DNA from: a gamma proteobacterium symbiont of Ctena orbiculata
Lineage (GTDB): Bacteria > Pseudomonadota > Gammaproteobacteria > Chromatiales > Chromatiaceae
Assembly (NCBI GenBank): GCA_003058525.1
Contig: QBVD01000065.1
Location: 1-64,000, forward strand
Length of the DNA: 64,000 nucleotides
Reading direction: 5' to 3'
The notes below the pieces were generated by a model. That model saw only the letters and a program-made list of their open reading frames with translations, was not told where the DNA came from and did no database searches. Below are positions 27,218-36,134 of this stretch, piece after piece. Every line of letters begins with the position of its first letter. Position 1 is the first letter of the stretch. The translations under genes and the position numbers were made by a program.

Positions 27218-28189
27218 TTACATCATGCCTTTATCTTTCCAGAACTTGATGGCGCCGGGATGCCATGGGGTGACAACGCCCTGGGTTCCGGTATCGAGGC
27301 TCATGTTCTTGAAGGTCTTTTTCTGTGCCTTCATGTGGGCCAGGCCTTCATCGGTGTAGATGATGGAAAGCATGTTGTAGACAGTGTCGTCCGATACCTT
27401 GGAGTTGGCCACCCATAGGGCCGAGTCCTGGAAGGAGGGGCTGTCCTTCTCTACGCCGCGATAGGTGCCGGCCGGTACCGACAGTTGTGAGAAGTAGGGG
27501 TATTTATCGAAGAAGCCGCTATCCTGCGCGTCCTTACCCACATCCACCAATTCAATGTCATTGGTTTGGGCCGCCATGATAACGGCGCCGCTGGGGAAGG
27601 CCGTGAACAACCAGAAGGCATCCAGCTGATTGTTGCCGAATGCCTGAGCGGCATCGTTGTAACCCATGGCATTGCGTTCGACCTTGTCCCAGACACCCAT
27701 GTGGGTGAAGAAGAGTTCACAGTTGGCGAATGCGCCTGAGCCGGCATTGCCTACACCAACCTTTTTCCCGACAAGATCCTTGGTGCTCTTGATGCCGGAG
27801 TCCTTACGCGTCACTAGCTGGGCGGGCGCGCCGTAGAGCCAGGCGACAGCCATGACGTCTTCATACTTCTTGGTGTCGTTCTTCATCTGGCCGTTGCGGC
27901 CGAGGTAAACATGGCCGGAATAGACTACGCCCATCTGGGCCTTGCCGGAGTTTACCTTACGCAGGTTTTCAACCGAGCCGGCTGAAGATTGTGCCTTGAC
28001 CCGAAAATCCTTCGAGCTCTTGATGGGCTTGTAGACCTGGACGGCATTGGCGACGACCTGGAAGGTACCACCAGCCGGGCCACCGCTAAAAACCACGCGT
28101 TCTTTGGCTGATGCGGTGACAGGTAGCATCATACTGGCTGCAAGTAGGGCTGTACCTGCGGTCAGTACCGATCTGCGTGTAATATTCAT
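27218..28189 (-). CDS. TAXI-family TRAP transporter solute-binding protein
   Basis: A 323-residue periplasmic binding protein. The N-terminus has a twin-arginine-like TRRSVLTAG followed by a hydrophobic segment and a cleavage site near TASA. The mature part has the TAXI signatures FSGGPAGGTFQVVANAVQVYK, SSAGSVENLRKVNSG and VGVGNAGSGAFANCELFF. TAXI receptors usually bind dicarboxylates, glutamate or sulfonates. GGAGGA precedes the ATG. The membrane subunit normally encoded beside it is absent: a terminator follows. A sigma-54-type promoter lies 70 bp upstream and a DctB/DctD pair is encoded just behind it. Confidence 0.9.
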   Translation of the reverse strand: MNITRRSVLTAGTALLAASMMLPVTASAKERVVFSGGPAGGTFQVVANAVQVYKPIKSSKDFRVKAQSSAGSVENLRKVNSGKAQMGVVYSGHVYLGRNGQMKNDTKKYEDVMAVAWLYGAPAQLVTRKDSGIKSTKDLVGKKVGVGNAGSGAFANCELFFTHMGVWDKVERNAMGYNDAAQAFGNNQLDAFWLFTAFPSGAVIMAAQTNDIELVDVGKDAQDSGFFDKYPYFSQLSVPAGTYRGVEKDSPSFQDSALWVANSKVSDDTVYNMLSIIYTDEGLAHMKAQKKTFKNMSLDTGTQGVVTPWHPGAIKFWKDKGMM

Positions 28190-28258
28190 TAAGAATCCTC
28201 CAGTTTTATGATTTAGTGATATCGAGATTCCGCCTATTCAGCGCAATGAATCGTATTC

Positions 28259-28274
28259 AGCAAAAGTCAGACCA
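28259..28274 (-). promoter_or_regulatory. Possible sigma-54 promoter for the TAXI gene
   Basis: On the minus strand the sequence TGGTCT-GACTT-TTGCT has TGG at -24 and a full TTGCT at -12 with the correct 12-bp step. It lies 70 bp upstream of the TAXI start and next to the gene of a sigma-54 activator. The -24 element is imperfect (TGGTCT rather than TGGCAC). Confidence 0.55.
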
Positions 28275-28427
28275 GAATACTCCGATTGGTCACTCCGATC
28301 TAAGTTGATGATTGAATAAACAAAATAACGAAACAAGTACGACAACTATCTTTTCGGATGGGTGGAAACTCACCCATAAGCCGCACACCCGCGTGTGATA
28401 TTCGGCCAAAAATCCCCACCAATCAAT

Positions 28428-29780
28428 CTATTTGTATAGGCGTTTGTCGAGACCATACTTTTGCATCTTGTCATAGAGGGTTTTTCTCGGCAAACCGAGC
28501 AGTTCCATGGTCTTTTTTATCACCCCGCCGGATTCGGAGAGGGCCTGCTCAATCATCGCCCGCTCAAAGACTTCAACATGTTCAGGCAGGGTCAAGGGAA
28601 CACAAGGTGATGTGACGGATTTTTCATCCAGTTGCAGGCCGCATTCATCGCCAAGCAGCACGAAACGCTCTGCGGCATTGCGCAGTTCCCTCACATTGCC
28701 TGGCCAGTTGAAAGACATAAGTTTCTGGCTGATATTGTCCGGCATCGCCGGTGCGACCTTTCCGTAGCGAGCCGCAGCAACCAGCAGAAAGTGCTGGAAC
28801 AATAAAGGTATGTCTTCACGGCGTTCGCGTAAGGGTGGGAGTTCCAGGGTTACGACGTTCAAACGATAGTAGAGGTCTTCCCTGAATTCGCCACGTTCAG
28901 CTGCAGCCTTAAGATCAACCTTGGTGGCTGCAACAATGCGGATATCCAATTCGATACTTTCATTGGAACCGATACGTTCAAGGGATCGTTCCTGCAATAC
29001 GCGCAGCAGCCGGACTTGGGCGGGCAGGGGCATGGATTCCACTTCATCCAGAAACACGCTTCCATGATTGGCATATTCGAATTTTCCGATACGCAGGTTC
29101 TCTGCGCCGGTAAAGGCCCCTTTTTCATGTCCGAATAGTTCACTTTCGATCAGATTTTCCGGAATAGCGCCGCAGTTTACAGCGACAAAGTTCTTATCTC
29201 TTCGTTGGCTGTGCTCGTGGAGCGAGCGTGCCACAAGCTCTTTACCGGTACCGGTCTCACCCATTAGCAGTATATCAGCAGCGGTATCCGCAAGTTGATT
29301 GATGGTATTTTTCAGCGCCTTCATGGCTGAGGTTTTACCGATAATGCGTGGTCCCAAGGAGTTTTGCGCATTCAGCTCGGTTTTTAAGGTTCGGTTCTCG
29401 AGGACAAGCCTGCGCTTTTCGAGGGCTCTGCGTACCGTATCCACCAGCCGCTCGGACGAAAAGGGTTTTTCGATAAAGTCATAGGCACCTTTCTGCATGG
29501 CATCTACTGCCATGGATATGTCTCCATGACCGGTAATCAAGATGACGGGTAGTGTGGTATCCATCTGTTGCAATCGCTGTAAAAGCGCAAGCCCGTCAAG
29601 ACCTGGAAGGCGAATATCGCTGACCACGATGCCGCCGGTCTGGTTATCGATCAGCTTCAGGGCATCTTCCGCCTTTTCAAAAACCCTTACCTGGAACCCG
29701 GCCAGTTCAAGGGTCTGTTCGTTGGCTAGGCGGAGATCGATTTCATCATCGATAAAGAATACATCAGGGCTTTTACTCAT
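28428..29780 (-). CDS. Sigma-54-dependent response regulator (DctD/NtrC family)
   Basis: A 450-residue activator: receiver (acceptor D55 in VVSDIRLPGLDG), AAA+ domain (about 140-375) with Walker A GETGTGKE and the sigma-54-contact GAFTGA, and a C-terminal Fis-type helix-turn-helix (GGVIKKTMELLGLPRKTLYDKMQKYG). DctD-type proteins control C4-dicarboxylate or TRAP uptake. It overlaps its kinase by four bases and is encoded directly upstream of the TAXI gene, which carries a candidate sigma-54 promoter. I therefore infer that it activates that gene. Confidence 0.9.
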   Translation of the reverse strand: MSKSPDVFFIDDEIDLRLANEQTLELAGFQVRVFEKAEDALKLIDNQTGGIVVSDIRLPGLDGLALLQRLQQMDTTLPVILITGHGDISMAVDAMQKGAYDFIEKPFSSERLVDTVRRALEKRRLVLENRTLKTELNAQNSLGPRIIGKTSAMKALKNTINQLADTAADILLMGETGTGKELVARSLHEHSQRRDKNFVAVNCGAIPENLIESELFGHEKGAFTGAENLRIGKFEYANHGSVFLDEVESMPLPAQVRLLRVLQERSLERIGSNESIELDIRIVAATKVDLKAAAERGEFREDLYYRLNVVTLELPPLRERREDIPLLFQHFLLVAAARYGKVAPAMPDNISQKLMSFNWPGNVRELRNAAERFVLLGDECGLQLDEKSVTSPCVPLTLPEHVEVFERAMIEQALSESGGVIKKTMELLGLPRKTLYDKMQKYGLDKRLYK

Positions 29781-31576
29781 TTATCTTTTTCCGGCTCAGG
29801 CAGTGTAATAGTGAAACGGGCACCACCCATGTTTAGATTTTCAGCGGACAACTTACCATTCATGCTGTCGATGATTCTGGCTGATATCGACAGTCCAAGT
29901 CCGAGCCCCGATTCCCGGGTTGTGTAAAATGGTTCAAAGATCATTTCAAGTTTCTGTTCATCGATCCCCGGTCCTGTATCGTCAACATGAATCATGATCC
30001 GTCTTTTATTTCGCTCCGTAGTAATAATGATAGTGCCTGGCGCATGGCTGCCGATCGCATGAATGGCATTGTTGATGAGATTAATCAATACCTGTTCCAG
30101 TTGGATAAAATCAACATGGGCGATGATGTTGCCGCCTACCCGGTCGGTATCGATAGTGATATCCGTATTTTTGAATTGCGGCCTTGATATTTCAATAGCG
30201 GTTTGAATGATTGGAGCGATATTGACCGATTCAAGCTGGCCGCTCGACTTACGTGAGAAAAATTTCAACTGGGAGCTGATTCTGGACATTCGGTCTGTCA
30301 GTTCGGCAATCCGTTGCAGGTTTTCGTCAGCCTTGCCATCTTTATCGATGGATAGAAATTTCCGTGCATTGTCGGCATAACTGCGGATTGCCGCCAAGGG
30401 ATTGTTAAGTTCGTGACTGATACTGGCCGACATCTGTCCCAGGACGGCGAGCTTGGCGGTCTGAATAAGTTCACCCTGTGTTTCACGCAGGGTTTTTTCG
30501 GTCTGTTTGTGTTCATCTATTTCGTTCTGAAGATCGGCCGTTCTCAAAGAGACCTTCTTTTCCAGTTGCTTTTGTGCCTCCTGGTGAAATCGCTCACGCT
30601 CCTGATGTCGTCTGTTCCATTGCCAGACAAGCAAGCCGATCAGCATCATGGAAAGCGCCAACAACAGCATGGTAAACGCACTGACCAAGCTTTGCTGCCT
30701 TAAATCCTCCAGAGGGGTTAGGATTCGCATCGACCAGTCGGCTTCCAGCATGTCGTGATAGTTTGTAAGAAACTCATTCGCTGAGTCTTCCGTATTGATC
30801 TGGATAATACGACTGCTGTCGGATACCGTTTCCTTGTTTACCAGCCTCAGGGCCTGGATGTTTGAATCCCCATAACGCCGACTTGCCTTTATGCGCTCTA
30901 CTGACTTTGCGGATAACGGAACGATGCTGCTGTATAACCACTCAGGATTCGTGGTGATGAAAATAATTCCGTCCGGATCACTGACAATAAACTGTGATTG
31001 TCTCTCAGACCAATATTTTTCAATCTTGGAGAGGTCCATCTTAACGGCGATGACCCCAATCTTGTCTGCATTGTATATGATCGGGTAGGAGTAGTAGTAA
31101 CCGCGCTTTTTGGATGTGGTTCCAAGCGCAAAGTAGCGACCTACTTTCCCCTGCATTGCTTCGGAGAAATAGGGGCGAAAACTGAAATTCTGTCCGACAA
31201 AGGGATTTTCGTCCGCCCAGTTGCTGGCAGCCAGTGTTAATCCGGATTTATCCATCAAGTAGGTGTCTGATGCATCAGTGATTCCATTGATCTCTTGCAG
31301 AAAGAGATTGACCACATCAATCAGCGAATCATTGGTTGGGTCATTCAACAACTCAACCAAAAGGAAGTTTTTCGCCACTAACTGGGGGATGAATTGATAA
31401 CGGGATAATTGCGATTCAAAATGACCGACGAACTGCTCCAGTTGCTGCTGGTTATTGTAGCTCAGTTTGTGTATTCCGTTGTGCCAACTGATCCTATGTG
31501 ATATCCAGAAGGTCAGCAAAAGAATGCATAGGATGCCGATACCAACCAAATAGCGATTTTTTAGAACCTCAGGCAT
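29777..31576 (-). CDS. DctB-type sensor histidine kinase
   Basis: A 599-residue membrane kinase. TM1 at about 11-27, a periplasmic double-Cache-like sensor (about 40-295, with FRPYFSEAMQGKVGRYFALGTTSKKRGYYYSYPI), TM2 about 300-322, a coiled coil, then the kinase core: phospho-His in SISHELNNPLAAIRSYADNA, N-box (NLINNAIHAI), DDTGPGI and GLGLGLSIS. This layout is DctB. The cytosolic coiled coil before the His box is long, as in DctB homologues. It probably senses an organic acid directly or through the TAXI protein, and phosphorylates the regulator encoded by the overlapping next gene. Confidence 0.9.
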   Translation of the reverse strand: MPEVLKNRYLVGIGILCILLLTFWISHRISWHNGIHKLSYNNQQQLEQFVGHFESQLSRYQFIPQLVAKNFLLVELLNDPTNDSLIDVVNLFLQEINGITDASDTYLMDKSGLTLAASNWADENPFVGQNFSFRPYFSEAMQGKVGRYFALGTTSKKRGYYYSYPIIYNADKIGVIAVKMDLSKIEKYWSERQSQFIVSDPDGIIFITTNPEWLYSSIVPLSAKSVERIKASRRYGDSNIQALRLVNKETVSDSSRIIQINTEDSANEFLTNYHDMLEADWSMRILTPLEDLRQQSLVSAFTMLLLALSMMLIGLLVWQWNRRHQERERFHQEAQKQLEKKVSLRTADLQNEIDEHKQTEKTLRETQGELIQTAKLAVLGQMSASISHELNNPLAAIRSYADNARKFLSIDKDGKADENLQRIAELTDRMSRISSQLKFFSRKSSGQLESVNIAPIIQTAIEISRPQFKNTDITIDTDRVGGNIIAHVDFIQLEQVLINLINNAIHAIGSHAPGTIIITTERNKRRIMIHVDDTGPGIDEQKLEMIFEPFYTTRESGLGLGLSISARIIDSMNGKLSAENLNMGGARFTITLPEPEKDK

Positions 31577-31760
31577 GAATGGTGGTTGAATCTTTATTAT
31601 CAGAGCATTTCATTTTCAATATAATACGCAACCTGATCAACCGCTGCCTGATATTATTCCTCACCCCAGTGTGCAAGGGCCTATGGGGTGCGGGTGATTC
31701 CTCTGGAAACCAAAGCGAATGCCCAGGTGTTCCTGCAGGACCATAACGGTACACGGATGC

Positions 31761-32083
31761 TAGGGCCTGTTAACACTAATCCAATGCACCCTGTTGTGCC
31801 TGAAAAAGCGCCAATCAAGGCGCACCCCAAGGGCACTTCCTTCGGGGCGCGAGGAGAGAAGTTTGGTTATTCCAAATGAATGACGAGCAACGCCGAGTGG
31901 CGCTTTTTCAGGCATACCCCAAGGGCACTTCCTTTGGGGCGCAACCCGAAGGGCTGGGGCTGTTTTCGCCCCCAGCGGCGTTATGATTCGCTCATGTAAA
32001 ATAACTACACCACGCTCAATCTGCCTTGCTGGGCACGAAAACAGCCCCAGCAGGGCGTATTGGATTAGTGTTAACAGGCCCTA
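31761..32083. mobile_element. MITE-like element, copy 1 (long form)
   Basis: The 323-bp element starts TAGGGCCTGTTAACACTAAT and ends with the inverted complement at 32083; the inner part of each end (GCTGGGGCTGTTTTCG and its complement) is also inverted. It lacks an ORF of transposase size. Relative to copy 2 it carries an extra stretch of about 90 bp in the left half, with the segment CCCCAAGGGCACTTCCTT repeated. TA at both ends may be the target duplication. Confidence 0.85.
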
Positions 32084-32194
32084 GCTACGAAGATACATCC
32101 GTGCCGTTGTTGTATAAGCCTGGACAAGGCCGTTTCTAGAACTTGGACCCATAAATCAGCGGGTAATAGGGTCGGAATCGCCGGGAACATCTGG

Positions 32195-32214
32195 ATTCCG
32201 GCATGCGCCGGAAT
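32195..32214. repeat. REP-like palindrome
   Basis: ATTCCGGC-ATGC-GCCGGAAT is a perfect 8-bp stem inside the wider CTGGATTCCGGCATGCGCCG pattern, a dispersed type of intergenic repeat seen in many proteobacterial genomes. It is 190 bp from the DsrC-like gene. Only one copy is in this window. Confidence 0.6.
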
Positions 32215-32404
32215 GACGGGATCAGTGAAGTCTACTCATCAATCCTAAGGAGGATCCTATTATTCAGTTTTGGATCATTTTCCGATCTCACGGGAGCAAC
32301 ACAAACCAGGCTCCGCAATTGTGAATGCCGGGCTGTGCAATTCAATAGGCTGATGTGGTCGACAAGGGCTCTGTACACCCATTTTATAGCGACAAGATCA
32401 AGTC

Positions 32405-32746
32405 TCAGCTCAGGTAGGCTTTGGCCTCCTCGCCAGGATCGGGAAGTCCGGCGATACGCCAGATGCTGAGGCAACTCCCGAATAGATTATGGACCTTCCA
32501 GCGGGGTATGCCCGTGGCTCGGCATACCTGGCGCATATTCGGCAAGGCGCCCAGACTCAGATAGCGTTCACGGATGTGTCGCAGCACCTGCCAGTGTTGT
32601 TCACTCAGTTCTCCCACCCCCTCCTGCTGGGCCAGATCGCGGGCAAGCTGTTCGCTCCATGACAGATGATCGATGAGATAACCGCTCCCATCGAAAAGCG
32701 AGGGCGGGGAAGCGGTGTTGGTTGTCGGTGCGGCAGTCTGGGGCAT
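32405..32746 (-). CDS. DsrC/TusE-like sulfur-relay protein lacking the conserved cysteines
   Basis: A 113-residue protein: LSWSEQLARDLAQQEGVGELSEQHWQVLRHIRERYLSLGALPNMRQVCRA is the DsrC/TusE core, and WRIAGLPDPGEEAKAYLS aligns with the C-terminal arm. The two cysteines that carry sulfur in DsrC (one in GACKxAGLPxP, one penultimate) are absent: the first aligns with Trp and the second with a C-terminal extension. Other cysteines are present further upstream. It may be regulatory (RspA-like) rather than a sulfur carrier. I start it at ATG 32746 because AGGAGGT precedes it. Confidence 0.82.
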   Translation of the reverse strand: MPQTAAPTTNTASPPSLFDGSGYLIDHLSWSEQLARDLAQQEGVGELSEQHWQVLRHIRERYLSLGALPNMRQVCRATGIPRWKVHNLFGSCLSIWRIAGLPDPGEEAKAYLS

Positions 32747-33110
32747 GGCCTGGACCTCCTTCTGGGTTTTAATAAGTAAATATTGATTACCGGATAGTAT
32801 GGTAGTCAGTTGGTTCTTACTAAAAATGATAAATATTAATTTTGTATCATGATTTGTGATGTATTGGTTTTTATGCAGGATCGCGCCCATCACTTCGAAT
32901 CCCAGTATTTCACCATACTCTATAGCACAATCCTCCCTGAGCAGCTGACTCACAGAGTCTCTGATTGACTAGCCAACACGCCGATAAACCCCAATATTTA
33001 CAACGATGAAGGATCTCGAATTTGAGGTTATACATGCCCATATTCAAGGAGAAAACGGCACGCCCGGGCCGGTTATCCGAGGCGCATTAATCTGGTTGGA
33101 GATCTGAGCA
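32747..33110. other. Spacer between divergent dsrC-like and fpr genes
   Basis: About 364 bp between two divergently transcribed genes, AT-rich at 32760-32880, with no gene or strong hairpin recognised. Promoters for both should be here but I cannot pick them out. Confidence 0.45.
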
Positions 33111-33854
33111 GTGGAAAAGTGGCTGGAAGGTACGATAGTCGAGAAACGGCATTGGGCTGACAAGCTCTACTCTATTCGCCTCAAGGCGCCCGTGGATAAG
33201 TTCACTGCCGGGCAGTTCACTCGCCTCGCACTGGAGATCGATGGTGAGCGGGTGGCGCGGCCCTACTCATTCGTTAATCCACCCCAGGATGAGATGCTGG
33301 AGATCCATTTCAATGAAGTGGAGAACGGTCCTCTAAGTCCCCGGCTTGCTGCCCTGGAACCGGGTGACCGGGTCTGGGTCTCAGCCCGGGCCAACGGCTT
33401 TTTCACCCTAGATCAGCTGCCGGGTAGCGAAAACCTCTGGATGATCGCCACTGGAACGGCGCTGGGTGTCTATCTCTCCATTCTGCGTACCGAGCATTCA
33501 TGGCGGCGATACCGGCAGATGGTTCTGGTACACAACGTTCGCTACAAGGATCAGCTCAGTTACAGCGAGGAGATCGACAACCTGAAGCAGCGTTATGGCG
33601 AGCGCTTCATCTATCAGCCGATCACAAGTCAGGAGCGGGTGGATGGCGCCCTGCAGGGACGAATTCTGGCCGCACTGGAAGATGGTCGTCTCGAGAGTCA
33701 TACCGGAGTCGTACTTACCCCGGAGAAGTCACATGTGATGCTTTGCGGCAACATGGGCATGATCCGGGAGGTATCCGCCGCCCTGGAGGCCAGGGGCATG
33801 CGCAAGCATCGCAAGCGGGAGCCGGGGCACTTCACCACTGAAAAGTATCACTGA
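33111..33854 (+). CDS. fpr: Ferredoxin-NADP+ reductase
   Basis: A 247-residue flavoprotein of the bacterial FprA subclass. The FAD-binding domain has RPYSFVNPP (R-x-Y-S) and the NADP domain ATGTALGVYLSIL and HVMLCGNMGMI. The C-terminus REPGHFTTEKYH matches the class-specific tail whose last residues stack on FAD. It interconverts NADPH and reduced ferredoxin or flavodoxin, useful for nitrogenase electron supply and oxidative defence. GTG start, with no strong ribosome site visible. It converges on the OYE gene, 30 bp away. Confidence 0.9.
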   Translation: MEKWLEGTIVEKRHWADKLYSIRLKAPVDKFTAGQFTRLALEIDGERVARPYSFVNPPQDEMLEIHFNEVENGPLSPRLAALEPGDRVWVSARANGFFTLDQLPGSENLWMIATGTALGVYLSILRTEHSWRRYRQMVLVHNVRYKDQLSYSEEIDNLKQRYGERFIYQPITSQERVDGALQGRILAALEDGRLESHTGVVLTPEKSHVMLCGNMGMIREVSAALEARGMRKHRKREPGHFTTEKYH

Positions 33855-33884
33855 ATAGTCCGGGTAGAACTGATTGGATGGATA

Positions 33885-34985
33885 TCAACTGGCCCCGGTG
33901 AATAGAGAATCAGTGCCGACCGGCGGCGACCGCCAGTATTGCGGCGGTGCGATGACCTGACCACCCAGGGTGGCAGCCGCATGCCAGGGCCAGCGGGGGT
34001 TGTAGAGAATACCGCGGGCCAGTGCCACCAGATCCGCCTGTCCGGAAACGACAATCTGTTCCGCCTGCTCCGGCTCGGTGATCAGCCCAACCGCAATGGT
34101 CGGCACCCCAACCTCATGTCGGATGCGTTCCGCAAAGGGCACTTGAAAACCGGCTGCAGCAGGAATCTGCTGCAGCGGGGAGAGGCCTCCGCTGGAGACA
34201 TGGATGAAGCTACAGTCAAGCTGTTTCAGTGCTTCAGCCAGGATAAGGCTCTGCCCGATATCCCAGCCCCCCTCGATCCAGTCCGTGGCCGAGATACGGA
34301 TGCCGACCGGTATCCCGGATGGGATCGCCTCACGTACCGCTTCGAAGACCTCCAGTGGATAGCGCAGGCGGTTTTCCAGGGATCCACCATAGGCATCTTC
34401 ACGCTGATTGGACAGGGGGGACAGAAACTGATGCAGCAGATAGCCATGGGCGGCATGGAGTTCGATTACCTCGATACCCAGTCGGTGGGCGCGTACGGCA
34501 GCGTCAACGAAGGCCTGGCGTATCTCTGTCATGCCTTGCCTGTCCAGTGCCACAGGTGGGTGTTGTTCCTCACTCCAGGGTAAGCGGGAGGGGGCGCATG
34601 TCTGCCATCCACCCTCTACCGGTGAGATCTGTCCACCGCCGGCCCAGGGGAGAGCGGTGGAGGCTTTGCGTCCGGCATGGGCCAACTGGATGGCGAGAGG
34701 CATATTCGAATAGGTGCGCAGACGCTCGATAACCCGCGCCAGTGCCTTTTCAGTGCCATCAGACCAGAGACCGAGGTCATTCTGCGAGATGCGCCCTTGC
34801 GGGGTGACTGCTGTGGCTTCGATGAAAAGCAGGCCGGCGCCGGAGAGTGCCAGGTGGCCGAGGTGGATCAGGTGCCAGTCTGTGGCCCGGCCCTCCAGCG
34901 CCGAATATTGACACATCGGGGCTATGACAATACGGTTTTCCAGGTTTAGCCGGCCGAGGGCGTAGGGGGTGAATAGCTGGCTCAT
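33885..34985 (-). CDS. Old yellow enzyme family NADH:flavin oxidoreductase
   Basis: A 366-residue FMN-dependent ene-reductase of the NamA/YqjM/XenA class. The class markers are LENRIVIAPMCQYSA (the Cys that tunes FMN), DWHLIHLGHLALSGAGLLFIEATAV, and the active-site region ELHAAHGYLLHQFLSPLSNQREDAYGG with its His pair. It reduces activated C=C bonds, or detoxifies electrophiles. Single gene, separate promoter assumed in 34986-35137. The full length agrees with the family. No regulator lies beside it. Confidence 0.9.
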   Translation of the reverse strand: MSQLFTPYALGRLNLENRIVIAPMCQYSALEGRATDWHLIHLGHLALSGAGLLFIEATAVTPQGRISQNDLGLWSDGTEKALARVIERLRTYSNMPLAIQLAHAGRKASTALPWAGGGQISPVEGGWQTCAPSRLPWSEEQHPPVALDRQGMTEIRQAFVDAAVRAHRLGIEVIELHAAHGYLLHQFLSPLSNQREDAYGGSLENRLRYPLEVFEAVREAIPSGIPVGIRISATDWIEGGWDIGQSLILAEALKQLDCSFIHVSSGGLSPLQQIPAAAGFQVPFAERIRHEVGVPTIAVGLITEPEQAEQIVVSGQADLVALARGILYNPRWPWHAAATLGGQVIAPPQYWRSPPVGTDSLFTGAS

Positions 34986-35137
34986 TCTGATTACTCCGGT
35001 AACAGGGAACGGGATACTCTATCCGCAATCCTGGCAATTGCGAAGATGGATCGCGTACCCAATACCTGTTGGCCATCAATGCCAGCCGAATCCAAGCGCT
35101 GTCAACAGCGCAAAATGAAATGAATGCATTTTTTTAT

Positions 35138-36043
35138 CTATCCCCTCGAGTTGACAAGATCGATGACAGAACGGTTTCCGGCGGATGCCTTGACGATTGC
35201 TCGAATTGCACCATCAAGATTTGGGTAGCGGAACTTGAAGCCTGTTTCTGCAAGCCGTTCCGAGACGATGCACTGTCCCGATGTCATTGCCTGGGCACCT
35301 TCACCATACATCACTTGCAACAGTGCAGTCGGGACGCGTAATGAGGTAGGCCGGTTCAGCACTTTACCCAGGATGCGTGTGAACTCCAGATTGTTTACCG
35401 GATTGGGCGCGGCAAGATGATAGATGCCTTTGCAATTTCGGTTATCCAACGTCATCAGATAGGCGTTGACAAGATCATCGATATGGATCCAGGAGAAATG
35501 TTGCTCTCCGCTTGCGACGGGTCCACCCAAGCCCAACCGGAATGGCAGTAAAACCTGTTTCATCAAGCCGCCATTTGCGCCAAGTACCAGGGAGAGCCTG
35601 AACACGACGACACGCATACCGAGGGTTTCCGCCTCCCAGGCTGCGGATTCCCAGTCAAATGAGAGTTCACCCAGGAAATCTGCAGCATTGGCGACATCGT
35701 GCTCTGTATAGCGGCCATCTGAACTGAAGGCGCCCATGCCTGAGGTTGAGATGAAGGTCTTGGGCCGTTTAGAGGTTTGCGAGATTGCATCCACCAGCAT
35801 ACGCGTGGTTTCCACCCGGCTGGAGATGAGGGTGCGCTTGTAGCCAGATGTCCAACGACGGTTGATTGGCGCGCCGGCCAGGTTGATCACTGCATCGCAA
35901 CCATCAACGAGTGTCGAGATATGTTGGGTTCCGCCATTGAAATCACGTCGGCCGACAGGCACCACAGTATGCCCCTGATTGCGCAGCATGCGGCTAAGGT
36001 GGCTGCCGATAAATCCGGTTGATCCACTGATGGCGATGTTCAT
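35138..36043 (-). CDS. TIGR01777-family (SDR39U) NAD-dependent epimerase
   Basis: A 301-residue atypical short-chain dehydrogenase with the nucleotide-binding SGSTGFIGSHLSRML at its N-terminus and the family C-terminal DUF1731-like region (RVPTALLQVMYGEGAQAMTSGQCIVSERL). I start it at ATG 36043, preceded by GAGGAG; a longer frame to 36100 adds residues without family resemblance. It is the last gene of the left arm of the presumed light-regulated divergon, after the peroxidase and the small protein. Substrate unknown, and the family is a common member of LitR-type regulons. Confidence 0.88.
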   Translation of the reverse strand: MNIAISGSTGFIGSHLSRMLRNQGHTVVPVGRRDFNGGTQHISTLVDGCDAVINLAGAPINRRWTSGYKRTLISSRVETTRMLVDAISQTSKRPKTFISTSGMGAFSSDGRYTEHDVANAADFLGELSFDWESAAWEAETLGMRVVVFRLSLVLGANGGLMKQVLLPFRLGLGGPVASGEQHFSWIHIDDLVNAYLMTLDNRNCKGIYHLAAPNPVNNLEFTRILGKVLNRPTSLRVPTALLQVMYGEGAQAMTSGQCIVSERLAETGFKFRYPNLDGAIRAIVKASAGNRSVIDLVNSRG

Positions 36044-36134
36044 GTGTGACTCCTCACCATACCAATCACAAACGGCACAAGGCCCGGATAGCCGAGCCAT
36101 TGAGTGCGCTTCAGGAAATTTTCGCTGAGATGAT

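Larger units (their letters stand above)
31577..32404. other. Non-coding region containing MITE and REP-like hairpin
   Basis: About 830 bp with no supportable gene. It holds the complete MITE at 31761-32083 and a REP-type hairpin at 32195-32214. Short inverted flanks (ACGGTACACGGATG just before, CATCCGTGCCGT just after the MITE) suggest it landed in an older palindromic sequence. Confidence 0.6.

Noticed and set aside
31777-32083. Possible CRISPR-like repeat around 31800-31930
   Set aside because: Only two copies of the segment CCCCAAGGGCACTTCCTT, with variable spacing and within a MITE; no array structure.
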